Shown in pieces: positions 49,601 to 59,852 of a stretch of 64,000 bases of DNA. The translations under genes were made by a program, and so were the position numbers. The stretch is from an uncultured Bacilli bacterium (GTDB taxonomy: Bacteria > Bacillota_I > Bacilli_A > RFN20 > CAG-449). Position 1 is the stretch's first letter. Each line of letters starts with the position of its first letter. Location: assembly GCA_947632435.1 (NCBI GenBank), contig CANRPC010000001.1, forward strand, positions 1 to 64,000, given 5' to 3'. The notes beneath the pieces are model-generated. The model was given only the letters and a program-made list of their open reading frames with translations. It made no database searches and was not told the origin of the DNA.

Positions 49601-49663
49601 ACTCTTTATTAAATTTAAAAATAATCTAATTATATAATATTAATTAAATGCACTAAAATATAA

Positions 49664-51784
49664 CTATTCATTTATTTTTCTTTGACTTTTAATTATAAAA
49701 TATACAAAAGCATAAATTAAGCCATTGATCATTAAAGTTATAAAAGCACTAGCGAAGTTCATTTGTATAGGATAAATTTTATATTTTAAAGAATTTGTTA
49801 ATATTTCTAATATTTTAAAACTTATTATAAAAGAAATAATATAGGCTAATACTTGATAAATCAAAAAAGGAAGAGTAAAGAAAAATGTATTTTTATTATG
49901 AGATAAATAACTTTTTAAAATTCTGATATTATCTTTATTTTTCTTTTTAAAAGAAACAGCATAAATATAAATAATAGATAATTCCACGACTAAAAATAAT
50001 AGAAATATAATTAGATAAAACCAATAATCTTTATAATATTTATTTTTAAAATTATATAAATTATGTATTGAATATTCTCCAGATTCATATAGATTATAAA
50101 CTTCTAAATTATTGTCAAATAAATAATTAACATATTCTTTGCGATTAGAATCATTTATATATACAAAAGGATTATCTAAATATGATATACACTTACTAAT
50201 TTTAGCAAAATTATTTTCTGATATTATTACTTCATTTGCTTCAAGTAAAGAAGCAAATGATTCATCGTGATATAGTTTTGTTTTCGAAGAAAATACATTA
50301 TTTAAATCAGGGAAAAAGTTTTCATACATTTTTAGATCGTAATTATCAAAATTGAAGAATCGAACATTTTGTTCTACCTTAAAAGGTAAAAGCTGATTAG
50401 AAATATATATTGAATTATCATCAATTTCATAAGGTAATTTTACATCATATTTTGCTTCAAATAATGATGGAGAAATATATGCTATGCGACTATTCGTGGA
50501 AAAGAATTCTTTTAAACCATTTTTAGTGTCAAAACGCATTTTCTCGTTTTCCCAAATTCCGCAGGAAAGAGTAATGGAATCAGAAAATTTTAAATTATTA
50601 TAATCCTTGATATTTATTAAAGGTAAGGTTTCAAATGGAATATTATAATCAATTTCATAAGGCATTAAAATTGATGTGTTAAATGAATTAAACTTAATCA
50701 AAACTTTGTCATCTATTATTTTTGAATTATTATATTCTTTTTTTGATAATTTAATTTTTCCATTAGGCTTACCATATTTTGAAACAATAAGATAAGAACT
50801 GGTTCCATAATATTTTATATCAAATGTTTCTTCAACTTTTTTTATTTCTTCACGTGTTAAACTTGGATCTGAAAGAAAATTAACTGATGTGTTAATATTA
50901 ATTCCATCAATATAGATATTTTCATACTCAAGACAAAAAGAATAATATCCTGAATTAATACTATTTTCAAATGCGTTTTTAAAAGAATAAGTTCCTGCAC
51001 TTGTAAAAGAAAAAATAAGTGAATTAAATAAAGATAAAATTAATAACATTAAAATCGAAACTAATTTTTGTTTCTTAATAAATTTTTGGATTAAAGTAAA
51101 TAGACTTTTCTTTTCTTTATTCTTATTAAATTCTTCAAATTTATCATTATTATTAGCTTTAAAAGATAAAGAAATTTTTTTGTTTTTTATTAAGATAACA
51201 TTATTATAATAATCAATTATTCTTTGGTCATGAGAAATTATTATTACTAAGTGATTTTTTGATATTTCATCTATTTTTTCGATTAATAAATTAGTATTTT
51301 TAGTATCTAAAAAGTCTGAACATTCATCAAGCAATAAGATCTTTTTATTCTCATTTAAAGCCCTTTGCAAAGAAATAAGAATTTTTTCACCAGTTGATAG
51401 TTGATTAATTGTTCTTTTTGCATAAGAATTGTTAAGAAGTGTCAAATCATCTGCTTTTTGATTTTTTAATATTTTATCTAATGATGCATTATCTTCAGCA
51501 TTTAAAAAATCAATAAAATTGTTTTCTTGAGAAATATAAGAAATATTATTTTTTAATATTTGAATTTTCTCAATTTTTATCGACTTTTCTAAAATAATAT
51601 CTTGAATTTTGATATTACCAGATTGCAGTTTTAATTCACCAATAAGAATTTTAAATAATGTAGATTTACCAATTCCATTGTCCCCTCTTAATAAAAAGAC
51701 ACCATTTGAAGGAATTGAACATGAGGCATTATCAAAAATAACATGATCGCCATAACTAAAAGAAATATTATTTATGTAAATCAT
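49664..51784 (-). CDS. ABC transporter ATPase fused to FtsX-like permease
   Basis: RGDNGIGKSTLFK, LSTGEKILISLQRAL, ILLLDECSDFLD; C-term multiple TM. Confidence 0.85.
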   Translation of the reverse strand: MIYINNISFSYGDHVIFDNASCSIPSNGVFLLRGDNGIGKSTLFKILIGELKLQSGNIKIQDIILEKSIKIEKIQILKNNISYISQENNFIDFLNAEDNASLDKILKNQKADDLTLLNNSYAKRTINQLSTGEKILISLQRALNENKKILLLDECSDFLDTKNTNLLIEKIDEISKNHLVIIISHDQRIIDYYNNVILIKNKKISLSFKANNNDKFEEFNKNKEKKSLFTLIQKFIKKQKLVSILMLLILSLFNSLIFSFTSAGTYSFKNAFENSINSGYYSFCLEYENIYIDGININTSVNFLSDPSLTREEIKKVEETFDIKYYGTSSYLIVSKYGKPNGKIKLSKKEYNNSKIIDDKVLIKFNSFNTSILMPYEIDYNIPFETLPLINIKDYNNLKFSDSITLSCGIWENEKMRFDTKNGLKEFFSTNSRIAYISPSLFEAKYDVKLPYEIDDNSIYISNQLLPFKVEQNVRFFNFDNYDLKMYENFFPDLNNVFSSKTKLYHDESFASLLEANEVIISENNFAKISKCISYLDNPFVYINDSNRKEYVNYLFDNNLEVYNLYESGEYSIHNLYNFKNKYYKDYWFYLIIFLLFLVVELSIIYIYAVSFKKKNKDNIRILKSYLSHNKNTFFFTLPFLIYQVLAYIISFIISFKILEILTNSLKYKIYPIQMNFASAFITLMINGLIYAFVYFIIKSQRKINE

Positions 51785-52385
51785 TTAATTTTCCTCCACG
51801 CATTTCAAATATTGGAAGTTTATATTCATTTAAAATACGAAAATCATGAGTTACAAAAATAACTAATTTATTTTGTGATAGACTAATTAATTTTTCCATT
51901 ACTTTTTTCGTATTATTTTCATCTAATTGACTTGTTATTTCATCTAAAAGAAGAATTTTTTTTGGTGAATTTATTGCTTTAGTTAAAGCAATTAGTATTT
52001 CTTCTCCACCACTTATTTCCGAAATACTTTTTGTTAAATCTAAATGCTTTATTAACTCATCATCAACTAAATTATTTTAAAAGCATAAATTTTCTTTGAT
52101 ATTAAAAAAGGATAATAAATTTCTTCTTGGTTTAATATAGATTATGTTATGCTCTCTAAATTTATCTTGGTTCTTTTTTGATAAAGAAGAAATACAATTA
52201 TTATTAAAAATAACATTTCCATTAAAGTCTTTATCAATAAAAGATATTATGTTCAGAAGTGTTGTTTTTCCACTTCCATTATAACCACGTATTAAAAATA
52301 AACCAAAATCAGGAAATTTAAAATTAAGTTTTTCTAGAACAATATTATTACCATATTTTTTTGTAATATCCATTAATTCAATCAT
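51768..52385 (-). pseudogene. ABC transporter ATP-binding protein interrupted by one in-frame TAA (52077-52079)
   Basis: RGYNGSGKTTLLN...KENLCF*NNLVDDELIKHLDL...ISGGEEILIALTKA...KKILLLDEITSQLDEN read in a single frame. Confidence 0.85.
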
Positions 52386-53404
52386 CTTAATACATCCTTT
52401 TTTAATTGTTTTTGTAAATATATTGTCGCAGCTAATATAGCAATAAATGTAAAAGTTAATATTATTCTCCACATAATTAAGACATTATATCCAATTCCAA
52501 TATATAATTGCGATGAATAATATGTATTATATATATTTAAATAAGTTAAATTAATTATAAAAGTTAAAGCACAAGAAAATAAATATCCTAATAAAGGTAT
52601 TAAAAACGTGAATAAAATAATTCTTGTTTTTGATTTTCCATATATATAAAGTAAACGATAATCCTCAATATTTTTTTCAACAAATGAAATAAATATTAAA
52701 AAATAAATTATAAACATTGCTAAAGCAAAAAGAACAGATACTTTTTCTAATTGAATTTCTGTTTCTTTAATATCATCTACAGCCCTTTCAAAATATTGAA
52801 AATCACCATAGTAGGCAATAAGTGAATTATATCGATTATTTAAATCAAAATATTTACAAACATTATTTATGTTTTTATCATTAACAACAATTCCATAGTA
52901 ACGGACTAATTTAAATGAATCATTGCCATATAAATATTTTTTTGAAACAAAAACACCAGGAATATCAGAAAAATGATTTTTGTTAACCTTTATTGGTGGT
53001 AAATCTTTTTTATCATCATTTATTCTTTGAGCATATATATGTACTTCATTTGGATAATTATTATAAACATAAGTTGCATAATCCATGATACATTCATCTT
53101 CATATTCAAAATCTTCAACATAAAAGATAGGTATATCACGAACATACGTATAATATTGATTTTGCAAATCACTATTTCCTGCATCAATTATGTCTTTACC
53201 AAAAAGATTTTGGTAATATTCTTTTTCATGTGCATCGCTATCAACTAAATATATTTCACCTTTTTGAACAACTTTTTGAATGCTTTTCTCCACATTCAAA
53301 TCAATGTGCATAATAATACAATTAGTCAAAGAAAAAATAATTGTATTAATAAGTACAAAAATGATTAAAAAATTTATATTTTTTTTGCAATATTTTTTTA
53401 TCAT
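52382..53404 (-). CDS. ABC transporter permease (bacteriocin-export-like)
   Basis: N-term TM, large extracytoplasmic region, three C-term TM; adjacent ABC ATPase. Confidence 0.6.
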   Translation of the reverse strand: MIKKYCKKNINFLIIFVLINTIIFSLTNCIIMHIDLNVEKSIQKVVQKGEIYLVDSDAHEKEYYQNLFGKDIIDAGNSDLQNQYYTYVRDIPIFYVEDFEYEDECIMDYATYVYNNYPNEVHIYAQRINDDKKDLPPIKVNKNHFSDIPGVFVSKKYLYGNDSFKLVRYYGIVVNDKNINNVCKYFDLNNRYNSLIAYYGDFQYFERAVDDIKETEIQLEKVSVLFALAMFIIYFLIFISFVEKNIEDYRLLYIYGKSKTRIILFTFLIPLLGYLFSCALTFIINLTYLNIYNTYYSSQLYIGIGYNVLIMWRIILTFTFIAILAATIYLQKQLKKDVLR

Positions 53405-53926
53405 TTTTTCACTTCCTATTGTTTTAAAGAGCTATTTTTAAATTTAAAAATAGCTCATAATAATTTTAATTTAAAGTATAAGTTTTATTACTTAACATTA
53501 GCTTCATTTAATTTGTAGCTTTCTAAATTATTTTAAAATATTTTTTAATTTTATTCAAGTTTTTGAATTCAAATGATAACAATTAATTTAGTTTTAAGTG
53601 AAAAAATTTTTATTCAAATAAAAGTATGTTAATAAAAAAATTCTACTTTAGTAGAAATCTATTTTAAAATGCATTAAAATCATTGATTTTAAAGTAAAAA
53701 CTTTAGAATAATTTAAGCGACAATTATTAATAAAATTGCAAAATACTGTAATTTAATTCCTAAAGTTTTTGTTATTTTAAGTGGTAATTTATACGATAAA
53801 AAACTAAAAATATTATTAAATTTTTTCTAATATTGCAAAACAAAATATGTTAATAAAACATACATTATGTAAAAAAATTGACATATCATGATATAATTAT
53901 AAAAGAAAAATGAATTAGATAAAAGC

Positions 53927-54601
53927 GTGGTAAATATTATGCAATGCATTAAAGATAGTATTAAAAATATAAATATTGTTATTGGTTGTCCTATAGGATG
54001 TCCCTATTGCTATGCAAGAATGAATAATAATCGATTTCATGCTATAGATGATTTTAATAAACCTGAATTTTTTGAAAGCAAGTTAAAAATGTTAGATAAC
54101 AAAAAATATGGAGCTTTTCTATTAACAGGACAAAGCGATTTATCTAATTGGAATAATGAATGGTTAAATAAAGTGTTTAATAAAATGAAAGAAAATAAAG
54201 AAACACAATATATTTTCTTAACTAAAAAACCTGAAAACATTAAATTAAGTTCTACTCCTGATAATGGTTGGTTTGGTGTTACTATTACTTCCTCAAAAGA
54301 AAAATATAGAATAAATGAGCTTAGAAATAATATCAAAGCCAAGCATTATCATTTAACTTTTGAACCAATGTTTGATGATGTAGGAAAACTTGATTTAACT
54401 GATATATCTTGGATAGTTATAGGAACGGAAACGGGGAAAAGAAAAAATAAAGGAACTACTAAAAAAGAATGGATAGAAAATATCTTTAATCAAGCAAAAA
54501 AGAAAAATATCCCTGTATTCATGAAAGAAGATTTGCTGGGAATATTAAAAGAAGAAGAAATGATACAAGAATTTCCTAAAGAATTTATAGGTATAAAATG
54601 A
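53927..54601 (+). CDS. Radical SAM mobile pair protein A-like
   Basis: IGCPIGCPYCYARMNNNRFH (CxxxCxxC), FLLTGQSDLSNW, TFEPMFDD. Confidence 0.8.
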   Translation: MVNIMQCIKDSIKNINIVIGCPIGCPYCYARMNNNRFHAIDDFNKPEFFESKLKMLDNKKYGAFLLTGQSDLSNWNNEWLNKVFNKMKENKETQYIFLTKKPENIKLSSTPDNGWFGVTITSSKEKYRINELRNNIKAKHYHLTFEPMFDDVGKLDLTDISWIVIGTETGKRKNKGTTKKEWIENIFNQAKKKNIPVFMKEDLLGILKEEEMIQEFPKEFIGIK

Positions 54602-55497
54602 TAGATTTGAAAAACGTAATAATAAACGAAAAGAAAGTAGATACAGTTTTAACTAAATCAAATTTACCAATTGCAGGATATTCAATAAATCCTTATGTTG
54701 GTTGTCCTTTTGGATGTAAATATTGTTATGCAACATTTATGAAAAGATTTACTAATCACAAAGAAGATTGGGGAACGTTTTTAGATGTTAAAATGTGGGA
54801 TAAAATAAAAAATCCTGAAAAGTATAATGGACAAACAATGATAATTGGATCAGTTACGGATGGGTATAACTATTTTGAAGGAAAATATAAAAGAACAAGA
54901 ACATTTTTAGAAGAAATGCAAGGTAGTGGAATCAATTTAATTATTACTACAAAATCAAATTTAGTAACTAGAGATATCGATTTAATAAAAACATATCCTA
55001 ATCCTTTAGTAGCGTGGTCAATCAATACTCTAAATGAAGATTTTAAAAATGATATGGATGATGCTCCGTCCATCAAATCAAGAATAAATGCTATTAAAAA
55101 GGTGCATGAAGCAGGTATAAGAACAGCATGTTTTATTTCACCAATATTTCCAGGATTAACCGATGTTTTTGAGATTATCGAAGAAATCAAAGATTTTTGT
55201 GATTATATATGGCTTGAAAACCTTAATTTAAGAGGTACATTCAAACCAACGATTATAAATTATATAAATGAAAAATATCCCAAATTAAAAGAACTATATA
55301 GTCAAATATACACTAAAAAGAATTTAACTTATTGGGAAGATTTAGATAAAAAAGTAGAAGAATATGCAAATAAAAATAGCTTTATGTATGTAATAGATGA
55401 AGAACCATTTTTAAAAAATCCTACAGGTAAACCTATTATTATCAATTATTTTTATCATGAAAAAATTAGGCAATCTTCAAAAACAAAAAGTAAATAA
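54598..55497 (+). CDS. Radical SAM mobile pair protein B-like (SPL-type fold)
   Basis: SNLPIAGYSINPYVGCPFGCKYCYATFMKRFTNHKEDWGTFLDVK; overlaps pair protein A gene. Confidence 0.85.
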   Translation: MIDLKNVIINEKKVDTVLTKSNLPIAGYSINPYVGCPFGCKYCYATFMKRFTNHKEDWGTFLDVKMWDKIKNPEKYNGQTMIIGSVTDGYNYFEGKYKRTRTFLEEMQGSGINLIITTKSNLVTRDIDLIKTYPNPLVAWSINTLNEDFKNDMDDAPSIKSRINAIKKVHEAGIRTACFISPIFPGLTDVFEIIEEIKDFCDYIWLENLNLRGTFKPTIINYINEKYPKLKELYSQIYTKKNLTYWEDLDKKVEEYANKNSFMYVIDEEPFLKNPTGKPIIINYFYHEKIRQSSKTKSK

Positions 55498-55524
55498 ATA
55501 ATAATTTAAAAGAAAGATATATAT

Positions 55525-55821
55525 ATGAAAGTAGTGACTTTATGTGGAAGCATGAAATTTGCAAAACAAATGCAAAAAATAGCTTTAGATCTTGAAGTAA
55601 ATAATGGTTATTGTGTTCTTATACCAATTTGTGAAAAAATAATTCAACTGAGTACTAAAGAAAAAGAAAAATTAACAAAAGCACATTTAAGAAAAATTTA
55701 TATTTCTGATGGAATATATGTCGTAAATATAGGTGGTTATATTGGAGAATCTGTTTTAAAAGAAATTGACTTTGCCAAAAAACATAATAAAAAAATTTTA
55801 TATCATGAAAAAATCAAATAG
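55525..55821 (+). CDS. DUF4406-like (nucleoside deoxyribosyltransferase-fold) protein
   Basis: VTLCGSMKFAKQM...VVNIGGYIGESVLKEIDFAKKHNKKI. Confidence 0.6.
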   Translation: MKVVTLCGSMKFAKQMQKIALDLEVNNGYCVLIPICEKIIQLSTKEKEKLTKAHLRKIYISDGIYVVNIGGYIGESVLKEIDFAKKHNKKILYHEKIK

Positions 55822-55919
55822 TCTTAAAAATAAGATTTTAATAAAGAAAATTTATTCACTTTTTTTAATGTCCATCAAGATTTAAGTATCTTATTCTTTC
55901 GCAAGGTCAGAAATCAAAA

Positions 55920-56004
55920 AATAAAAAATTCGCGCTTTAATAAATTGCATTAAAGCATGTTATAATGAGTTGTCGACAATTTGTCGACAACTGAAACTTA
56001 CACG
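55920..56004 (+). pseudogene. Fragment of BRO-N coding sequence (partial copy of 59984-60070)
   Basis: cgcgct..ttgcattaaagc..tataatgagttgtcgacaatttgtcgacaactgaaact matches BRO-Fic gene. Confidence 0.85.
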
Positions 56005-56119
56005 CATAATAAATAATTTAAGCAAAAATAAACCGAAAATATTATCATTTATTTACAATTGATTTTTATTTATTTTATTGAATGAATTTGCTTTGATATT
56101 TTGTATGTTTTTTCTAATT

Positions 56120-56704
56120 TTATAACAAATAAAATATGCAACCTAATCCCCCAGAAATTATCAAAAGTAATATCGGAGAAAAATATTTTTTGCGAATAAG
56201 GTAAAACAATATGGAAACGGCGAAGATAATTCCAAATATAATTAAAGATTTCCAATCAAATGATATGGAACTATTAATGGTTTGTAAATTAAAAATTATC
56301 TTTAAGAATAGTATAACAGATGTAGCTAGAACAAGACTTGTAATCGCAGGACGAATCCCATTCAGTGTAGCTTGTACACCTGCAAATTTAAAAAATTTTT
56401 TTAATAAAGCTGCAATTAATATGATGATAATTAATGATGGAAGAACAACACCAATGGTAGCGACAAATGCTCCTAAAAAACCGCCCTTAGATGAACCGAT
56501 AAAGGTTGCTATATTCACTGCAATCGGTCCAGGTGAACTTTCTGCAACAGCAATAAAATTGATTAACTCTTCTTCTGTAAGCCATGTGTTTGATAAAACT
56601 TCATCGCGAATTAGTGATATCATTCCGTATCCACCACCAAATGAAAGAGCACCAATTTTTAAAAAAACAAGAAATAATTTAAGATAAATCATTTTTTTCA
56701 TCAT
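56120..56704 (-). CDS. Chromate transporter (single-domain ChrA)
   Basis: FLKIGALSFGGGYGMISLIRDEV, AVAESSPGPIAVNIATFIG. Confidence 0.9.
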   Translation of the reverse strand: MMKKMIYLKLFLVFLKIGALSFGGGYGMISLIRDEVLSNTWLTEEELINFIAVAESSPGPIAVNIATFIGSSKGGFLGAFVATIGVVLPSLIIIILIAALLKKFFKFAGVQATLNGIRPAITSLVLATSVILFLKIIFNLQTINSSISFDWKSLIIFGIIFAVSILFYLIRKKYFSPILLLIISGGLGCIFYLL

Positions 56705-57281
56705 CCTTTTTGAAATTTTTTATTTTATTTATAAGGAAAATCATAAGTCCAATGCTAGCACTTATTAAAATGTAAAATATTGAAGAAAAGTTAACGGCAA
56801 ATATAGAAAACAAAATCATGCAGATAAATGTAGCAATTACAATGAAAATATTTGTAATAGTTTTTGGTAATTTAATTAGCATTTTGATTCCTGATGAGAG
56901 AATTAAAAAAATGACACCAACTTGAATTCCTTTAAAAGCTGCTGCGACCCATTTGATTTTTAAAAAGGCATCGAAAAATAGTGAAATTAAATATATGATT
57001 ACAAAGGAAGGAATACATACACCAACTGTTGAAACAACTGAACCTAATATGCCACCTTGTTTGTATCCAATAAATGTTGCTGAATTAATTGCAATCGGTC
57101 CTGGTGTAGATTCTGCAATTGCTATCATATCTGAAAATTCGTTATTATCTATCCAATGTCGTTTGCTTACAAACTCATTTTCAAGCAAGGCAATCATTGC
57201 GTAACCACCTCCGAAAGTGAATAAACCGATTTTCATCATAATAAAAAATAATTTAAGTAGTTTTTTTATTTTTTCTTTCAT
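56679..57281 (-). CDS. Chromate transporter (single-domain ChrA)
   Basis: MKIGLFTFGGGYAMIALLENEF, AIAESTPGPIAINSATFIG. Confidence 0.9.
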   Translation of the reverse strand: MKEKIKKLLKLFFIMMKIGLFTFGGGYAMIALLENEFVSKRHWIDNNEFSDMIAIAESTPGPIAINSATFIGYKQGGILGSVVSTVGVCIPSFVIIYLISLFFDAFLKIKWVAAAFKGIQVGVIFLILSSGIKMLIKLPKTITNIFIVIATFICMILFSIFAVNFSSIFYILISASIGLMIFLINKIKNFKKDDEKNDLS

Positions 57282-58143
57282 ATAAATTCCTCAATATAAA
57301 ATAACTTCCGATGCCTACGATTACCATAATAATCGACCAAAACTGTGATGGTGATATGCCAATGATAAATTGTCCTCTATCATCACCACGCAAAAATTCA
57401 ATAAAAAAGCGGAACACTCCATAAAAAATCAAATATAGGCTCATATTATAGCGAAAATGTTTTCTTAATAGTAAGTAGGAAAATAGAGCAAACAAGAAGA
57501 ACAAGAACGCCGCTTCGAATAATTGTGTTGGATATACGGGATTAGGCAAATTAGGAAATTTAACGCCCCAAAAGGAATTTGTTTCTTTACCATAGCAACA
57601 TCCTGCAAAAAAACAACCGATGCGTCCAAATGCGTGAGCTATTGTTATGCAACATGGAAAAATTGAAATAACATCCAAAAGTTTTGTGTTATATTTTTTT
57701 AAGAAGATAGCATACACAATCATAAAACAACAGACTCCGCCTATTAAACCACCTATAAATGTCATACCACTTCCAAAATGAAAGCCAGCTTGTGGATCTT
57801 GAATAAAATTGTAAGTCGCTTGAAATAACATTGCTGTTAAAAAGCCAATCAAAATAGAAAAAATCCCGTTGTTAAATAAGAAATCTAGAAATTGTTGTTC
57901 TACATTTTGCTTTTTTGCATAAAAATATAAAACAAAAAACGCTACAATTAAGCCTAGTCCAATCATAAGACCATACAAATGTACAAATCCAAATATTGCT
58001 TCTGGAAACATAAATTTTACCACTCTCCATATATGTTTATCGCTACTTATTATATTATTTGACATAATATAAGTAAAATAGTATAATCTTATAATGTTTA
58101 TAAGCAAAGGATTATGATATGACAATACGACATTTGAAAACAT
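57253..58143 (-). CDS. lgt: Prolipoprotein diacylglyceryl transferase
   Basis: HAFGRIGCFFAGCCYGKET, YPTQLFEA, EFLRGDDRG. Confidence 0.93.
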   Translation of the reverse strand: MFSNVVLSYHNPLLINIIRLYYFTYIMSNNIISSDKHIWRVVKFMFPEAIFGFVHLYGLMIGLGLIVAFFVLYFYAKKQNVEQQFLDFLFNNGIFSILIGFLTAMLFQATYNFIQDPQAGFHFGSGMTFIGGLIGGVCCFMIVYAIFLKKYNTKLLDVISIFPCCITIAHAFGRIGCFFAGCCYGKETNSFWGVKFPNLPNPVYPTQLFEAAFLFFLFALFSYLLLRKHFRYNMSLYLIFYGVFRFFIEFLRGDDRGQFIIGISPSQFWSIIMVIVGIGSYFILRNLYERKNKKTT

Positions 58144-58997
58144 TTATAGCTGTTTGTGATTATGGTGGTATTACTAAAGCTGCTGCAGCACTGCACGTTG
58201 CTCAGCCAGCAGTTAGTCAAACTATTGCGGAAATTGAAAAATATTATGATGTTATTCTTTTCAAAAGAATAAATCAAAGACTAATATTAACTGATTATGG
58301 AAAAGAATTACTTCTTAAAGCAAAAGAAACTATAGCATCTTTTGATGAATTTGAAACTTTTGCTTTGGAATATAAAGATTATGCAAAATTAGAAATTGGC
58401 TCGTCTCTTACAATAGGTAAATTATATATACCAGAAATAGTAAATAAGTTGAAAAAACAAATTCCACAAATTCAATTATCAATTATCATTGACCAAACAT
58501 TTCAAATTGAAGAAAGACTTGTAAATGGGAATCTCGACTTTGCCATTGTAGAGGGTAACATTAAATCAAAATCACTTATATCTCAAGGAATTGCTCATGA
58601 TCGTCTAATTGCCGTAGCATCTATTAATTATAAAATTGCTGAAAAGGTATCTCTTAAAGAATTAATCAGTCATCCTTTGATTTTACGAGAGAATGGAAGT
58701 GCATCAAGAGAATCATTGAACGGAGTTTTAACTTCACATTGTCTAAATGTTGTTCCTATGATAGAGTCTTCAAGTAATCAAGCGATTATATCTTGTGCAG
58801 CAAGTGGAATAGGCATTGCTGTTCTTCCTCAAAAATTGGTTGATTCCTATATCGCAAAAAATATACTAAAAGCCATCAAAATAATTGATTGTGATTTTGA
58901 ACGTGAATATAAAATTGTCTATCATAAAAACAAGCGACTGAATGATCTGCAACAACAAGCACTTTCTATTTGCAAAAATGTAATAATGAATATTTAA
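58119..58997 (+). CDS. LysR-family regulator
   Basis: MTIRHLKTFIAVCDYGGITKAAAALHVAQPAVSQTIAEIEK. Confidence 0.95.
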   Translation: MTIRHLKTFIAVCDYGGITKAAAALHVAQPAVSQTIAEIEKYYDVILFKRINQRLILTDYGKELLLKAKETIASFDEFETFALEYKDYAKLEIGSSLTIGKLYIPEIVNKLKKQIPQIQLSIIIDQTFQIEERLVNGNLDFAIVEGNIKSKSLISQGIAHDRLIAVASINYKIAEKVSLKELISHPLILRENGSASRESLNGVLTSHCLNVVPMIESSSNQAIISCAASGIGIAVLPQKLVDSYIAKNILKAIKIIDCDFEREYKIVYHKNKRLNDLQQQALSICKNVIMNI

Positions 58998-59161
58998 ATT
59001 AGAGTACTAAAAATAAAGATTGTTTGTAATTAGTTCATTTGCGTACATTGTATTAAAAAGTTACACTTCTACCACTTGTCAATGGCAAAATGATTTCATA
59101 GCAATTTGTTTTATTCGATATCTATAACATTAAAATTTATAATAAAAAGTGAGGTGATAAA

Positions 59162-59458
59162 ATGGCTACAACAAAAGAATATAGAGATTTTATATTAGAA
59201 CAACTAAACATACTTGATAATATTACTTGTAAATTAATGATGGGAGAATATTTACTTTATTACAATAATATTTTATTTGGTGGCATATATGATAATAGAT
59301 TGCTTGTTAAGATAGTTGAAAGTAATAAAAAATACAATATGCAAGAATCAATTCCTTATGAAAGTGCTAAACCTATGTATTTAGTTGATGAAGTAGATAA
59401 TAAAGAATTATTAAAAGATATAATATTAGATACTTACAATGATTTAATTAAAAAGTAA
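59162..59458 (+). CDS. TfoX N-terminal-like protein
   Basis: CKLMMGEYLLYYNNILFGGIYDNRLLVKI. Confidence 0.65.
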   Translation: MATTKEYRDFILEQLNILDNITCKLMMGEYLLYYNNILFGGIYDNRLLVKIVESNKKYNMQESIPYESAKPMYLVDEVDNKELLKDIILDTYNDLIKK

Positions 59459-59494
59459 ACAAATTCCTTATTCATACGACTTTGCTAAATTCGT

Positions 59495-59647
59495 AAATCA
59501 CTGGCTTATAATTTTCTATTGTTTTATTTTCTAAGTAAATGTGATAAAATATAATAAATTTGAAATGAATGACAAACGTGATTCATCTTTTTTTGAAAGT
59601 TGTTTTATTTGTGGTTCTGAATGTAGAAAAGTAAGAATTGGAACAGA
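59495..59647 (+). pseudogene. Decayed copy of phosphorothioation promoter and zinc-ribbon gene start (matches 10194-10473 with internal deletion)
   Basis: aaatcactggcttataattttctatt...agtaaatgtgataaaatataata and agttgttttatttgtggttctgaatgtagaaaagta. Confidence 0.85.
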
Positions 59648-59852
59648 CGATTACTGAAAACAAGCATGAATTATGAAATATATGTTAAATGTATATCGAG
59701 TTTTGCTAACACGCTTATGCACCAAAATTGTAATCTGCGTCCCCTAGTGGAATGCAAATAGAACAATCGCATTTTTGGTAAGACAGTACTTGTTTTCTTG
59801 AATATTACGATTGACATCTATCAATTATAATTATAGATGAAATATATATTTA

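Noticed and set aside
53440-53900. Possible regulatory RNA or remnant in the long AT-rich intergenic gap
   Set aside because: Only weak short hairpins in very AT-rich DNA; no conserved signal recognised.
56211-57204. Plus-strand ORFs opposite the chromate transporter genes
   Set aside because: Opposite strand encodes clear ChrA domains with conserved motifs.
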